A stretch of 64,000 nt of DNA from Streptococcus suis YS161 (GTDB lineage: Bacteria; Bacillota; Bacilli; Lactobacillales; Streptococcaceae), in NCBI RefSeq assembly GCF_002760245.1, contig NZ_ASCA01000007.1:32151-96150 (forward strand). The letters are read 5' to 3'. Positions within the stretch are counted from its first letter, which is position 1; the number at the start of each line of letters is the position of its first letter. Both the position numbers and the translations under genes were made by a program. Shown here piece after piece: positions 1 to 9,419 of this stretch. Below the pieces are notes generated by a model. It was not told the DNA's origin and did no database searches. It worked only from the letters and a program-made list of their open reading frames with translations.

Positions 1-313
1 CCCGCTTGACCACACCGACTGCCTGCTTGGGATCCTCCATCTGCTCGGCAATCGCTACCTTGTGTCCCAACTCTACCAGAGTATCAATGTACTGCTGGGC
101 TGCGTGATAGGGAACGCCTGCCATGGGAATAGGATTTTCCGCATTTTTGTTCCGACTGGTCAAGGACAATTCCAAAATCTGTGCCGCTTCTACCGCATCT
201 TCATAAAATAATTCATAAAAGTCTCCCATACGGAAAAGCAAAAAAGCATCTGGATACTGTGCTTTTATATCCAGATACTGCTGCATTCCCGGAGAAATTT
301 TTTCTGTTGCCAT
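1..313 (-). CDS. mutS: DNA mismatch repair protein MutS (N-terminal part)
   Basis: MutS binds base mismatches and small loops after replication and recruits MutL. Only about 104 N-terminal residues are visible; the gene runs off the left edge. The protein opens [20 protein letters not shown] and contains [11 protein letters not shown], which carries the Phe-X-Glu mismatch-wedge motif of domain I. I chose ATG at 313 because AAGGAG lies 5 nt upstream; the in-frame ATG at 316 is too close to it. It follows argR on the same strand with a 14-nt gap, so the two are probably cotranscribed, the usual streptococcal arrangement. Confidence 0.95.
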   Translation of the reverse strand, partial: MATEKISPGMQQYLDIKAQYPDAFLLFRMGDFYELFYEDAVEAAQILELSLTSRNKNAENPIPMAGVPYHAAQQYIDTLVELGHKVAIAEQMEDPKQAVGVVKR

Positions 314-327
314 CATCTCTCCTTGTT

Positions 328-768
328 CTAATTCAAATAGTAGTTAATCTCCGCTTCAACTTGCTGAGCCGCTACATCATCTCGACAAATAACTAAAAGT
401 GTATTAGCTCCCGCCAGCGTTCCCAAAATAGTCTCTGGCTTTTCTGCATCAATGATATTGGCCATCAAGGCCGCTTCTCCCAGTTCTGAATGAAGGACCA
501 GAATAAAACTAGCCCTATCTACTTTATACGCATATTGTGCCAATAATTGGATAAAATTCACGCGCTCTTCTTCGATAGCTAAGGAATAAAATGAACGCCC
601 ATTTTCATGAATTTTTATCACTCCCAACTCACGTAAATCACGAGACAAGGTTGTCTGGGTTACCACTACCCCTCGAGCCTCTAAACCTTGCTGAATATCC
701 GTTTGTCGCCCTATTTTTTCTTGACGAATCATGGACTTTATTAAATCATGTCGTCCTGCTTTATTCAT
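328..768 (-). CDS. argR: Arginine repressor, ArgR/AhrC family
   Basis: Arginine-responsive DNA-binding regulator of arginine biosynthesis/catabolism genes, normally a hexamer. About 146 aa, the usual length. The N-terminal winged helix (about 1-70) includes [17 protein letters not shown], the ArgR recognition region; the C-terminal oligomerisation and arginine-binding domain includes [16 protein letters not shown]. Two ATGs sit in tandem (771 and 768); the second gives a better distance (about 7 nt) from GAGGT. Divergent from argS, which it may control; streptococci often carry several ArgR paralogues, so the exact targets are not settled by sequence. Confidence 0.92.
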   Translation of the reverse strand: MNKAGRHDLIKSMIRQEKIGRQTDIQQGLEARGVVVTQTTLSRDLRELGVIKIHENGRSFYSLAIEEERVNFIQLLAQYAYKVDRASFILVLHSELGEAALMANIIDAEKPETILGTLAGANTLLVICRDDVAAQQVEAEINYYLN

Positions 769-771
769 CAT

Positions 772-874
772 TTTACCTCAAAATGTATATTTATAGAAAT
801 ATTATAACACTTTTCCCCGCTATTAGCCTAGAAATGTGTTAAAATAGAATCAATAACTTTGGAGGAAATCCTAT
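772..874. promoter_or_regulatory. argR/argS divergent promoter region
   Basis: Short AT-rich divergent spacer. Reading toward argR there is a TATAAT hexamer (complement of 801-806). Toward argS there is TAAAAT at 840-845, with GGAGG before the ATG at 875. The stretch 784-806 (TGTATATTTATAG plus neighbouring AT-rich half-sites) resembles ARG boxes, suggesting ArgR autoregulation. That last point is inference from base pattern only. Confidence 0.5.
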
Positions 875-2563
875 ATGAATCAAAAACAAGTGATTGCAGA
901 AAGATTGGCTGCCATCCTTCCGAGTTTGGAAGTGGAAGCTATCTACAATCTGCTAGAAAAACCAAAATCATCAGAAATGGGCGATATTGCCTTCCCAGCC
1001 TTCTCACTTGCTAAAGTGGAACGCAAGGCTCCACAGGCTATCGCAGCGGACATCGTTGAAAAACTCGATACAACTGGCTTTGAGAAGGTTGTAGCTACCG
1101 GTCCTTACGTCAACTTCTTCTTGGATAAGGCTGCTATCTCCCACCAAGTCTTGACAGATGTTATTACTGAAAAAGACCAATACGGTAAACTCAACATTGG
1201 TCAAGGACGCAATGTAACCATCGACATGTCTAGCCCAAACATTGCTAAACCATTCTCAGTTGGACATTTGCGTTCAACCGTTATCGGTGATGCCCTTGCT
1301 AACATCCACGAAAAGCTTGGCTACAAGCCAATCCGCATCAACCACTTGGGTGACTGGGGTAAACAATTTGGTATGTTGATTGTTGCCTACAAACTTTGGG
1401 GTGACAAGGCTGCGGTCGAAGCCGACCCAATCTCAGAACTCCTCAAACTCTATGTTCGTATCAATGCTGAGGCGGAAGAGAAGCCTGAGTTGGACGAAGA
1501 AGCACGTCAATGGTTCAAAAAATTGGAAGATGGCGATCCAGAAGCACACGAGCTATGGCAATGGTTCCGTGATGAAAGCTTGGTCGAATTCAACCGCATC
1601 TACGACAAACTCGGCGTAACATTCGACAGCTATAATGGCGAAGCTTTCTACAACGATAAGATGGACGAAGGTATCCAAATCTTAGAAGAAAAAGGACTTC
1701 TTCAAGAATCTAAAGGTGCGAGAATCGTTGACCTTGAAAGCTACAATCTTCCACCAGCCCTCATCATGAAAACAGACGGTGCAACACTTTACATCACACG
1801 TGACATGGCAACAGCTATGTACCGCAAACGCACTTACGACTTTGTGAAAAGCATCTACGTCGTTGGCCAGGAGCAAATCAACCACTTCAAACAACTCAAG
1901 GCTGTCTTGAAAGAAATGGATTTCGACTGGAGCGACGATATGACCCATGTCACCTTCGGTCTGGTTACCAAGGACAAGAAAAAGCTATCCACTCGTAAAG
2001 GAAATATCATCCTACTCGAGCCAACTCTAGATGAAGCTATTTCACGCGCCCTTACTCAAATCGAAGCTAAAAACCCTGACCTTGAAAACAAGGAAGAAGT
2101 GGCGCACGCAGTTGGTGTCGGCGCTGTTAAGTTCTACGACCTCAAGACCGACCGTGACAACGGCTACGACTTCGACTTGGAAGCTATGGTTTCCTTCGAA
2201 GGCGAAACAGGTCCTTATGTACAATACGCATACGCCCGCATCCAGTCTATCCTGCGCAAAGCCAACTTTGTACCAAGCGCAGAAAATGACTACAAACTGG
2301 CTGATGCAGAAAGCTGGGACATCATCAAGCACATCCAAAACTTCTCAAACGTTGTAGAACGTGCTGGCGACAAATTTGACCCATCCCTCATTGCTAAATA
2401 TGCTATCAACCTAGCTCAAGCCTTCAACAAGTACTACGCACACACGCGTATCTTGGATGAAAGCCCAGAGCGTGATAGCCGTCTAGCACTTGCCTACGCA
2501 ACAGGACTTGTCCTCAAAGAAGCTCTACGTCTTCTCGGCGTAAAAGCACCAGAAAAAATGTAA
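875..2563 (+). CDS. argS: Arginyl-tRNA synthetase
   Basis: Class I aminoacyl-tRNA synthetase that charges tRNA-Arg with arginine in the cytoplasm. 562 aa, the normal size. Visible marks are the N-terminal Arg-specific domain, the HIGH-equivalent in [29 protein letters not shown] after it, the KMSKS-equivalent KKLSTRKGN around residue 370, and a C-terminal DALR-type anticodon-binding domain ending VKAPEKM. Start ATG at 875 has GGAGG 9 nt upstream. Monocistronic, closed by a strong terminator; divergent from argR. Confidence 0.97.
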   Translation: MNQKQVIAERLAAILPSLEVEAIYNLLEKPKSSEMGDIAFPAFSLAKVERKAPQAIAADIVEKLDTTGFEKVVATGPYVNFFLDKAAISHQVLTDVITEKDQYGKLNIGQGRNVTIDMSSPNIAKPFSVGHLRSTVIGDALANIHEKLGYKPIRINHLGDWGKQFGMLIVAYKLWGDKAAVEADPISELLKLYVRINAEAEEKPELDEEARQWFKKLEDGDPEAHELWQWFRDESLVEFNRIYDKLGVTFDSYNGEAFYNDKMDEGIQILEEKGLLQESKGARIVDLESYNLPPALIMKTDGATLYITRDMATAMYRKRTYDFVKSIYVVGQEQINHFKQLKAVLKEMDFDWSDDMTHVTFGLVTKDKKKLSTRKGNIILLEPTLDEAISRALTQIEAKNPDLENKEEVAHAVGVGAVKFYDLKTDRDNGYDFDLEAMVSFEGETGPYVQYAYARIQSILRKANFVPSAENDYKLADAESWDIIKHIQNFSNVVERAGDKFDPSLIAKYAINLAQAFNKYYAHTRILDESPERDSRLALAYATGLVLKEALRLLGVKAPEKM

Positions 2564-2565
2564 TC

Positions 2566-2598
2566 AAAGCCTTCGGCCATCAGCCGAGGCTTTTTTTC
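2566..2598 (+). terminator. argS intrinsic terminator
   Basis: GC-rich hairpin AAAGCCTTCGGC / GCCGAGGCTTT followed by a run of seven T residues, three bases after the argS stop codon. The 144 bases from here to the next start contain no gene that I can support. Confidence 0.9.
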
Positions 2599-2742
2599 TA
2601 CCACATTGCCTACTCTCGTTTCAGATTCCTTATCACAACAACTCCTTATCCCAAATGAAAATCAAAAAGATTCATTTCAATTACGAATATATAGATGGGA
2701 GGTACACGTGATACCTCTACATCTACTACACAAGGAGAAATA

Positions 2743-4044
2743 ATGAAAACATTCTTGAGAAGAAAAGGAATCGCCTGTCAGCTTCTAGCCGCCATTTTCA
2801 TTGTCGGTATCAATTTACAATCCCCACCGTCAGCCTCAGCCAATGCAAGAGGAGATGACTATCCCTACACAGTAGTTGATGCAGTCGATCCATGGAGACT
2901 CTACACACGCCAGTGCACCTCCTTTGTAGCCTTTCGCCTCAGTAAAGTCAACGGTTTTGAAATTCCGGCAGCTTACGGTAATGCAGATGCTTGGGGACAT
3001 AGAGCTCGACGAGAGGGTTACCGAGTGGATATGAACCCTGCCATAGGAGCAGTGGCTTGGTGGACCTCTCCTATGCACGTTGCCTGGGTATCTAGCATCC
3101 AAGGTGACATGGTCGAAATCGAAGAATACAACTACGGTACTCGATACACCTACAATCGCCGTCTGATCCATAAGAACTCTGTCAGTGGCTATATTCACTT
3201 CAAGGACCTAGCTGGCTCTCCTGTCAGTCAGACCAGTCCTGCACCTACTCAGACGCACACATCTGGCTTAGCAAACAGTGGTACCTATACCTTTACCCAG
3301 CAAGCACCAATTAAAAATGAAGCCAAACAATCTAGCACAACCTTGGATTACTATTATGCTGGTGAGAGCGTACGCTACGATCGAGTTCTAACAGCTGACG
3401 GCTACCAGTGGATTAGCTATGTCAGCTATAGTGGTCAAAGACGCTACATTCCTATCAAACAGGTACAGTCCTCCCCTGCACCACAGCAGCCAATTGTATC
3501 AACTCCTACAAAACCTCAAGGAACAATCCACATTACAAATATCAATCAAGCAGAGGGTAGTTTTGAAGTTATCGTCACCAATGTAAAATCTCCCAAGACT
3601 ATCAAATCAGTATCTATTCCAATTTGGTCAGATAATAATGGGCAAGATGATATCATCTGGTATCCTGCTCAGCGACAAAGCGATGGCAGCTACAAGGTAA
3701 ACGTTCAAGCAAGTAAACATAAAAATGACCGAGGACTCTACCACATCCATGTCTATTACACAGATTCCTCAAACAAACTCGAATTCATTACTGGAACTAC
3801 AACTCAACTAACAGCAATATCTCAACAAACCAATCAAACAAACAGTAATTTACCAGCATCGGGTACCTATTATTTCAAGAGCAAAGCCATTGTCCGCAAT
3901 AGCCCTAGTCAGTCCGCCAGTGAAATCACCTACTACGGTGCTGGTTCTTCTGTCCGCTATGACCGAGTTGTCACATCCGAAGGACGCCAGTGGATCAGCT
4001 ATGTCAGCTATTCAGGAGCCCGTCGCTACATCGCCATCCCATAA
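2743..4044 (+). CDS. Secreted CHAP-domain cell-wall hydrolase with SH3-like repeats
   Basis: Probable peptidoglycan amidase/endopeptidase. From the chosen start it has a signal peptide (MKTFLRRKGIACQLLAAIF...SASANA), then a CHAP domain (about residues 35-155) with the catalytic Cys in RQCTSF, His in MHVAWV and the downstream EEYNY acidic/Asn position. An SH3-like repeat follows (TYTF...YDRVLTADGYQWISYVSYSG), then a Bsp-type repeat (GTIHITNIN...GLYHIHVYYTD), then a second SH3-like repeat at the C terminus nearly matching the first. ATG at 2743 has AAGGAG 5 nt upstream; an in-frame ATG at 2695 has none. 433 aa. Specificity of bond cleavage is not readable from sequence. Single gene between two terminators. 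Confidence 0.88.
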   Translation: MKTFLRRKGIACQLLAAIFIVGINLQSPPSASANARGDDYPYTVVDAVDPWRLYTRQCTSFVAFRLSKVNGFEIPAAYGNADAWGHRARREGYRVDMNPAIGAVAWWTSPMHVAWVSSIQGDMVEIEEYNYGTRYTYNRRLIHKNSVSGYIHFKDLAGSPVSQTSPAPTQTHTSGLANSGTYTFTQQAPIKNEAKQSSTTLDYYYAGESVRYDRVLTADGYQWISYVSYSGQRRYIPIKQVQSSPAPQQPIVSTPTKPQGTIHITNINQAEGSFEVIVTNVKSPKTIKSVSIPIWSDNNGQDDIIWYPAQRQSDGSYKVNVQASKHKNDRGLYHIHVYYTDSSNKLEFITGTTTQLTAISQQTNQTNSNLPASGTYYFKSKAIVRNSPSQSASEITYYGAGSSVRYDRVVTSEGRQWISYVSYSGARRYIAIP

Positions 4045-4052
4045 AACAAAAG

Positions 4053-4088
4053 AAACTGCAGGTTCACTATGCACCATGCAGTTTTTTA
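4053..4088 (+). terminator. Terminator after the CHAP-domain gene
   Basis: Hairpin ACTGCAGGT / ACCATGCAGT with a T6 run, directly after the CDS stop and just before the convergent membrane-protein gene ending at 4094. Confidence 0.75.
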
Positions 4089-4093
4089 TATGA

Positions 4094-4618
4094 TTAAATA
4101 TCAGTAGAATTGATAGCTGTGCTCGGTTTTTCTTTCGGTTTACGCAGATGGAAGAAAATAGTTACCCCAAAATAGATAGCAAATAGGACAACTCGAATAA
4201 TATAATTCATCATTGCCCGCGCCTCTACTGACTGACGCATAACTGAATCCGTATAAATTTGACCCAACCCTTTCTCACCAATAAAAGCGTAGGTCGAAAA
4301 TAGGAGAGTTACAAAAAGATAACCTAGGTAGGTATAAGAAGCCTGCTCATTTTTCTTGAGGAAAAGCAACACAATCGTCGCAATCACAGCAAGTAATAAC
4401 ACAACTGCAAATGCCTTATTGACAAGATTCGTCTGGAAATTGATAGATTCTCTCATGTAGGTAAAATATGCCTCATCAATCCCCTCAACATTAAAATTCT
4501 GCAACAATTGACGCACAACTGCCTCATCGTACTTCGCAAAAAATATATTAAAGCCACGCAATACGCTCGCAATAGATGACAGCACAACAAAAATATACAA
4601 ATGAATTGGTCTTTTCAT
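4094..4618 (-). CDS. Integral membrane protein of unknown function (four predicted segments)
   Basis: I do not recognise a functional family with certainty. The 174-aa protein begins MKRPIHLYIFVVLSSIASVL and shows a first membrane segment there, a hydrophilic extracytoplasmic loop (NIFFAKYDEAVV...SINFQTNL), then three more segments (AVVLLLAVIATIVLLFL, YLGYLFVTLLFSTYAFI, VVLFAIYFGVTIFF) and a basic tail. AGGAGG is 7 nt upstream of the ATG at 4618; a longer in-frame start at 4672 has no such site. Convergent with the CHAP gene, divergent from the next small gene. Confidence 0.75.
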   Translation of the reverse strand: MKRPIHLYIFVVLSSIASVLRGFNIFFAKYDEAVVRQLLQNFNVEGIDEAYFTYMRESINFQTNLVNKAFAVVLLLAVIATIVLLFLKKNEQASYTYLGYLFVTLLFSTYAFIGEKGLGQIYTDSVMRQSVEARAMMNYIIRVVLFAIYFGVTIFFHLRKPKEKPSTAINSTDI

Positions 4619-4746
4619 ATAAGCACCTCCTAATTTTAGTCTTATTCTACTCCAAAAACCATGCTTTGTCAATGTGATTGTGTGAACAAGTTGATAAATG
4701 TATATTAAAATGCTATAATAAAGAAAAGTAGCAAGGAGGAAAACTC

Positions 4747-4932
4747 ATGAAGAAATTGCCTACCTATATCGGAGTGATTATTTTTGTAGTGACTCTACTG
4801 ATTAACTGGTTATTGCCAAGTCTTGCCAAAGTGCTGAATACATTTTTCATTTGGACTATCGTAGCCTACCTGCTCTACACCATCTACTACTGGATTAGCT
4901 ACTGGCTCTATGTCCGTAAACAGAAGAAATAA
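4747..4932 (+). CDS. Small two-segment membrane protein, unknown function
   Basis: 61 aa, MKKLPTYIGVIIFVVTLLIN..., two hydrophobic stretches (about 7-25 and 33-55) and a basic C terminus RKQKK. AAGGAGGA lies 6 nt before the ATG. Single gene running into a bidirectional terminator. No family assigned. Confidence 0.65.
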   Translation: MKKLPTYIGVIIFVVTLLINWLLPSLAKVLNTFFIWTIVAYLLYTIYYWISYWLYVRKQKK

Positions 4933-4973
4933 GAATAATCTCCTCTAAGTTCGACCTAGAGGAGATTATTCTT
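4931..4973. terminator. Bidirectional terminator (17-bp perfect stem)
   Basis: Left arm 4931-4947 and right arm 4957-4973 are perfect complements (AAGAATAATCTCCTCTA), with a 9-nt loop. It sits between two convergent genes and overlaps both stop codons, so it can end transcription from both sides, including the bacteriocin immunity operon. Confidence 0.9.
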
Positions 4974-5271
4974 ATTTAGAGGTAAGATTTTGGAAAAAGT
5001 CAAATTGGCGGTAGGTTTGATTTTCCGGTAAGGTCAAATCTACATCGTCTTCCACATCTGCCACGGTTAATTCGACATCCAAGGGCAAATCCTTCAGTCT
5101 ATAACGTCTGATTACGTGCCCCTCTGCACTGACAAAGTCCAGCAAATACCCATTTACCCGAACTTGATACAACATTAAGTTATCCGTCAAATTTTCAATG
5201 ACCAGCATATCCATCTTTCGCCGTCCGATCGTATAGTCTGGATTGCGATAATACCTAAATTTATTATCCAT
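4972..5271 (-). CDS. Unknown 99-aa protein at the end of the bacteriocin immunity operon
   Basis: Begins MDNKFRYYRNPDYTIGRRKM and ends FDFFQNLTSK; no signal peptide, no membrane segment, acidic in the second half. I recognise no domain. ATG at 5271 has AAGGAG 7 nt upstream, inside the last codons of the ATPase gene, and the genes overlap by 8 nt, so it is translationally coupled to the ABC ATPase. Location implies a role in export or immunity, but that is inference only. A TTG at 5277 is a weaker alternative start. Confidence 0.6.
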   Translation of the reverse strand: MDNKFRYYRNPDYTIGRRKMDMLVIENLTDNLMLYQVRVNGYLLDFVSAEGHVIRRYRLKDLPLDVELTVADVEDDVDLTLPENQTYRQFDFFQNLTSK

Positions 5272-5905
5272 GTCCAATCTCCTTCATATCAATTACCACA
5301 TCTGCCTTTTCCCAAATAGCAGGATTGTGGGTCGCAATGACAATCACACGCTTGTCATTTTTTAATTCTGTCAAAAGCTGCATGACCTCTTCAGAATTTT
5401 TAGGGTCAAGTGCAGCGGTTGGTTCATCCGCTAAAATCAAGGGAGGATTTTTTAAAATCAATTTGGCTAGGGCAACCCTCTGCGCCTCGCCACCTGATAG
5501 AGTATAGACAGGTTTATTCATATCTAAATAGCCTAGATTGACCTGTTCCATAGCCACCAACTGCCTTTGCAGGCGCTCAACTTTTGACAACTTCTGCCCA
5601 ACAAATCCCAAGTCCAAATTCTCTCTGATGGACTGATTTTCCAACAAGCCAAAATGTTGAAACAGATAGCCCATCTCCTGCCGAAAGAAAACCTGCGAAG
5701 ATAAGGTGGACAAATCCTGTCCCTGATACATAATCCGCCCACCATCAGTAGCTTCCAGCTTGGCTAGCATATTCAACAAGGTCGTCTTGCCACTACCACT
5801 TTTACCAATCAAGGCATATATTTTCCCTTTTTCAAGTTTCATATTCAAATCTGAAAAAATCACCCGTTGTTCAAAACTCTTTTTCAATCCCTGAATCTCA
5901 ATCAT
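5264..5905 (-). CDS. ABC transporter ATPase, bacteriocin export/immunity type
   Basis: 213-aa nucleotide-binding subunit. Walker A GKSGSGKTT (about 34-42), Q-loop in GYLFQHFGL, signature LSGGEAQRVALA, Walker B LILADEP, switch His in IATHNP. It follows the DUF1430 membrane protein by one base, the standard pairing in lactococcin-972-type loci, where the ATPase energises the large membrane partner (FtsX/MacB-like architecture). Start at 5905 lies immediately behind the previous stop. Confidence 0.88.
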   Translation of the reverse strand: MIEIQGLKKSFEQRVIFSDLNMKLEKGKIYALIGKSGSGKTTLLNMLAKLEATDGGRIMYQGQDLSTLSSQVFFRQEMGYLFQHFGLLENQSIRENLDLGFVGQKLSKVERLQRQLVAMEQVNLGYLDMNKPVYTLSGGEAQRVALAKLILKNPPLILADEPTAALDPKNSEEVMQLLTELKNDKRVIVIATHNPAIWEKADVVIDMKEIGHG

Positions 5906-5906
5906 C

Positions 5907-7937
5907 TTATTGTCCTTTCAATACTGCGACATTGGCAGTTTGTTCTTTTTTATCTTGCAGTTTCAATATCACCGTGGCATTGACAGCAAGCAAACCCACT
6001 GCCAAACTGCTCATAACAAGATCGCTTGCCAACCAAACTGATGCAAGCAAGCCTACTAGGAATACCCCTAGTTGTCCCAAGAGATACTGTCCATGAAGCT
6101 CACAGAAGGTCATTCCTGCCAAGCGCTTGATAAAGATTTCCCGTCTGAATTGCTCAAAATAGAGTAAGTTCATGGCATCAAAGAGCAAAATAGCCGTTGC
6201 TAAAGTTAAGACAGTGCCAATGAGTAACGAATAAAACTCTGTCCGCTTGGTGTTCAAGACACCGACAAAAGTCAAGCGATGATTGACCAGATATGACACC
6301 CAGTTATACACACCTTGTTCCTTCATGGCTTCAATCGTAGCCTGATAATCCTTAAACTTCATCCCCACATCAACACTGGTTCCCCAGAACATATCTGAAA
6401 TCGGTGTTACACCAGTGGACTCAGGGGTCAAGACAACTATAATCGGATCTGTCAGATACTGAAGCTGGCTACGCTCACCATCATTATAGAGGAAGCGATG
6501 GTGACCGCTATCTGTATAAGTCAGACTGACCTTGGTTTCAAATAACTGCTGGCTACTTATTTCCAAGCTTTCACGAGAAAATCCTTCTAATTCTGCCTGA
6601 AACATCTCCTCTACTTGCTTCGCTTGATGTCGCAAGCTCTCTGGCAAAACCAAGCCATATTCCCCTAAAGTCAAGTGATTCATCTTCTCCAAGAATGCGG
6701 TATCCACTGCCACCTTCTGCTCGGTCAGATATGCTGGCGTTACATAGAGGACATTGCCACGAGGGCTATAATCCGTCAGGCGATTGCCCTCTGGGTCCAC
6801 CTCGCTACCAAAGAGATACTGGTCTACATTGCTTTTGACAAATAGAGCCGACCCAGATTCTAGCTGTCCCTTGGCAAACTCCCGCCACTTTTTATTCTGC
6901 TGGGCGACTTCCTCTTCAGACATCATAGCAGAGCTGTAACTAAAAACAGATTTGTAATAGTCATCTCTCAATGCCCATTCTTCCTGTGCCTGTTCAAGCA
7001 AGCGGATTTCCTGATAGCCCTGCAATAGACGGCTAGAGCTAAAACCTACTACCAAAATAGCCAGAAGTTGCCCAACCATCATCATAGCCAACATCCGTTT
7101 GAGAGGCAGTTTTCCCTTGAGCAAATCAACCAAACTATTTTGCCTCAACCCTAGGAAATACACTAGGCTAAGTAGGACAGAAATGCTAGTAAGAGCCAGT
7201 GCATAGAGGAAAAGCCCCAGGAAAAAGACCTGCAAGATGGATAGTAAAAATCCAGCTTGAAGATAGAGAATAAGAAGTCCGATTATAGCCCCCACCGATG
7301 TAGCCATCGCAATCTGACGAATATCCTCCCATAAAGGACGAGCCACCACCTGTAAGAAACTTTCACCTGAAATCAGACGAATTCCTGCAAATCGTAAGGT
7401 CTTAATCCGATAGATTAAGGTGAGAGCCATGAAGGTCAAGAGAAAGACAAAGAAACTCAGCATGGCTACTTCTGAAACGACTGTGGATAGGAAGATGCTA
7501 AAAAGAGAATAGCCATGATGGACCATGCCACTGTAACCCAGTGATTCCAAACTTTCTTTCAAGACTTGGTTGTCCAAATCTCCTGAAACAATCAGATAAG
7601 AACTAACCAAGTCGCTGGTTTCAGCACTTTCCTTGGAGGAAACGGTCAAACCTTCTGGAACCTGTCCGCTACCATAGATGGTGTAGGTAAAACTGGTTTC
7701 ACCAGAAGCGTTAGGCTCGACAATCCGTCTAGCAATCACACTCTTATGTTCATCTGCCAAGTCGGTCAAGACCTCTGTCACCTGGTCACGATTGGCTGTC
7801 TGTCTATTGGTATCTTTCCCGACGATATCCACTGCCTGATAAGAACCAAACTCTACAAGACTAACCTGACCAGCCAAAGAAATACCCAGGTAAATCGCTA
7901 CCAATACGGTCGACACTAGAATAAATAAACGTTTCAT
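5907..7937 (-). CDS. Bacteriocin-associated integral membrane protein (DUF1430, putative immunity)
   Basis: 676 aa. An N-terminal membrane anchor (LFILVSTVLVAIYLGISLAG), an extracytoplasmic domain of about 140 residues, three to four membrane segments, a second large outside domain with YDDGERSQL-like and VLTPESTGVTPISDMFWGTS stretches, and C-terminal segments including FYSLLIGTVLTLATAILLFDAM. This layout matches the family annotated as bacteriocin-associated membrane protein/putative immunity protein of lactococcin 972 clusters. GGAGGAG is about 4 nt upstream of ATG 7937. Downstream ATPase is its partner. The bacteriocin gene upstream is broken, so this may now act as orphan immunity. Confidence 0.82.
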   Translation of the reverse strand: MKRLFILVSTVLVAIYLGISLAGQVSLVEFGSYQAVDIVGKDTNRQTANRDQVTEVLTDLADEHKSVIARRIVEPNASGETSFTYTIYGSGQVPEGLTVSSKESAETSDLVSSYLIVSGDLDNQVLKESLESLGYSGMVHHGYSLFSIFLSTVVSEVAMLSFFVFLLTFMALTLIYRIKTLRFAGIRLISGESFLQVVARPLWEDIRQIAMATSVGAIIGLLILYLQAGFLLSILQVFFLGLFLYALALTSISVLLSLVYFLGLRQNSLVDLLKGKLPLKRMLAMMMVGQLLAILVVGFSSSRLLQGYQEIRLLEQAQEEWALRDDYYKSVFSYSSAMMSEEEVAQQNKKWREFAKGQLESGSALFVKSNVDQYLFGSEVDPEGNRLTDYSPRGNVLYVTPAYLTEQKVAVDTAFLEKMNHLTLGEYGLVLPESLRHQAKQVEEMFQAELEGFSRESLEISSQQLFETKVSLTYTDSGHHRFLYNDGERSQLQYLTDPIIVVLTPESTGVTPISDMFWGTSVDVGMKFKDYQATIEAMKEQGVYNWVSYLVNHRLTFVGVLNTKRTEFYSLLIGTVLTLATAILLFDAMNLLYFEQFRREIFIKRLAGMTFCELHGQYLLGQLGVFLVGLLASVWLASDLVMSSLAVGLLAVNATVILKLQDKKEQTANVAVLKGQ

Positions 7938-8070
7938 CGTCTCCTCCAATCCAAGAATAGATTGATAACATTCCTATAACAACCATTGTATCCAATAATA
8001 ACAAAGCCAGCCATCGCTCTACCTTACAAAGAAATGACAATCTTGTAAGATTCCAGCAAAATGTACTGTG

Positions 8071-8256
8071 TTAATAGTTGTAATAGAAAGCTGCTTTCTC
8101 TCCCCGTTTTGCACTAATCCATGCACGAGAGGTCTGTCCTGCCTGTGCAGACCCTTTACTTGAGGCTCCAGTCCATCGACTTACCACTGTTAAACTATGG
8201 TAGCGACTGCTGTGATAATAGTTTGAATAGGCACCACCATTTGCTGCTCCATACGT
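8071..8256 (-). pseudogene. Lactococcin 972-like bacteriocin, signal peptide and start codon lost
   Basis: On the minus strand a 61-codon open stretch encodes a peptide with AYSNYYHSSRYHSLTVV, then TGASSKG, AGQTSRAW and the ending EKAAFYYNY. From memory, mature lactococcin 972 has AYSNYHHGSKTHSATVV, an AG motif and the ending EKASFYYNFW, so the mature domain is well conserved. The frame has an in-frame TAG at 8257-8259 and no usable start before a GTG deep inside. A good AAGGAG and an ATG at 8252 are present but in the wrong frame and lead to a stop after 19 codons. This fits a 5' deletion that fused the ribosome site to the mature region. It lies between the exporter permease and the immunity gene. 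Confidence 0.75.
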
Positions 8257-8267
8257 CTAATCTCCTT

Positions 8268-9419
8268 CTATGTCTTATCTGTTCTTCCCAAAAACACATA
8301 GGATAGACCAATAATAAGTCCAGCCCAGACCAGAATAACAGGAATTCCCATGCCCCAGCTCAATGTATGGTTTTCAATGCTTTTTTGGAAGACACCTGTT
8401 GCAATTTCAAAACTTCTCATATAGGTCGTCGGGAGCAGATGGGCAATTTTGAAGAGAGGATTGAGCAGACTTGGTAGCCAGACCAACGCAAACAAGCTAA
8501 CTGTCGACAAAAAGAGGGCTGTCATCCGATTTTTAGTCACCAAGCTGATTAGATAGACCAGACTACTGATAAAGACAAGGGAGAGGATTTGGAGAAGCAA
8601 ACTTGGCAGAAGGACCGAACCAATCGTCACAAAGGAAAGCTGGAAATGATCCAAACTGTAAGAAAGAGTTGGGTACTGAAGACTTCCAAAACCAAAGGCC
8701 AAACCTGCGGCTAGAAAGGAGACTATAGAAACTAAACCAAACAGCAAGAGAGAGAAACCAAAACCAACTCCTAATTCCTGCACCAAACGCTGTCCTCGAG
8801 ACAGGGGCAACATCCGATACTTGTCCAGCTTTCCTGCGTAGGCACCCCCATAGACATTGGTTAAGACAAAGGCGATTCCAACAGGAAGGAGGGCAGGGAA
8901 GATGTAGGTAAACAAGGACGGGAGAAATTGAAAGGCTGTATGTGGGAAATAGGTATCCTCAAAAGGTAGGTCAATCTCAGAAAGAGCCGTATAATAAGCA
9001 AGCTCCCTATCCAAAGCCTCCAAAACATCCTTTTCAGGACTATGAGCTTCCAAGGAAGCCTTGGCAGATGACAGATATTCTAGCTGAAAATCATAGACTT
9101 GGTCCCACCGACCAGCTGTAAAAGCCTTTAGAAATTCCTCATCAGAAGCAATAATCGCTTGCCCATCTTCTATACTTTTTGAAATATAAACATATTCCTC
9201 AGATTCTGGATCCAGATTCTCCAAACGAGCCTTGTTTTCTTCGATAGCTTGGGCATTGGTCAATTGATTCTGCCGAATTTGTACCCCAAGATTATTGGCT
9301 TGTGAGGCCTGATGATTGAGGAACAAGGTTCCCAAACAAGCAAGTAACAATAGTACTAGAGGTACATAGGTCAACTTGTTTTTTACTAATTGAGCAAATA
9401 GAAATTTCTTGTAAGTCAT
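8268..9419 (-). CDS. ABC-2 type permease, peptide/bacteriocin exporter
   Basis: 383 aa membrane subunit. One N-terminal segment (LTYVPLVLLLLACLGTLFLN), a long outside loop rich in Glu/Lys/Ala (about 35-170), then five hydrophobic segments (IFPALLPVGIAFVLTNVY, FGFSLLLFGLVSIVSFLAAG, LLPSLLLQILSLVFISSLVYLI, MTALFLSTVSLFALVWL, IPVILVWAGLIIGLSYVFLG). ATG overlaps the stop of the upstream ATPase (TGATG) and has GGAGG nearby, so the two are translationally coupled. Probable substrate: the secreted peptide(s) of this locus or immunity against them; not proven by sequence. Confidence 0.8.
   Translation of the reverse strand: MTYKKFLFAQLVKNKLTYVPLVLLLLACLGTLFLNHQASQANNLGVQIRQNQLTNAQAIEENKARLENLDPESEEYVYISKSIEDGQAIIASDEEFLKAFTAGRWDQVYDFQLEYLSSAKASLEAHSPEKDVLEALDRELAYYTALSEIDLPFEDTYFPHTAFQFLPSLFTYIFPALLPVGIAFVLTNVYGGAYAGKLDKYRMLPLSRGQRLVQELGVGFGFSLLLFGLVSIVSFLAAGLAFGFGSLQYPTLSYSLDHFQLSFVTIGSVLLPSLLLQILSLVFISSLVYLISLVTKNRMTALFLSTVSLFALVWLPSLLNPLFKIAHLLPTTYMRSFEIATGVFQKSIENHTLSWGMGIPVILVWAGLIIGLSYVFLGRTDKT

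Noticed and set aside
8250..8252. ATG with AAGGAG in front of the lactococcin-like region as a real start
   Set aside because: Wrong frame; it gives 19 codons unrelated to any bacteriocin.
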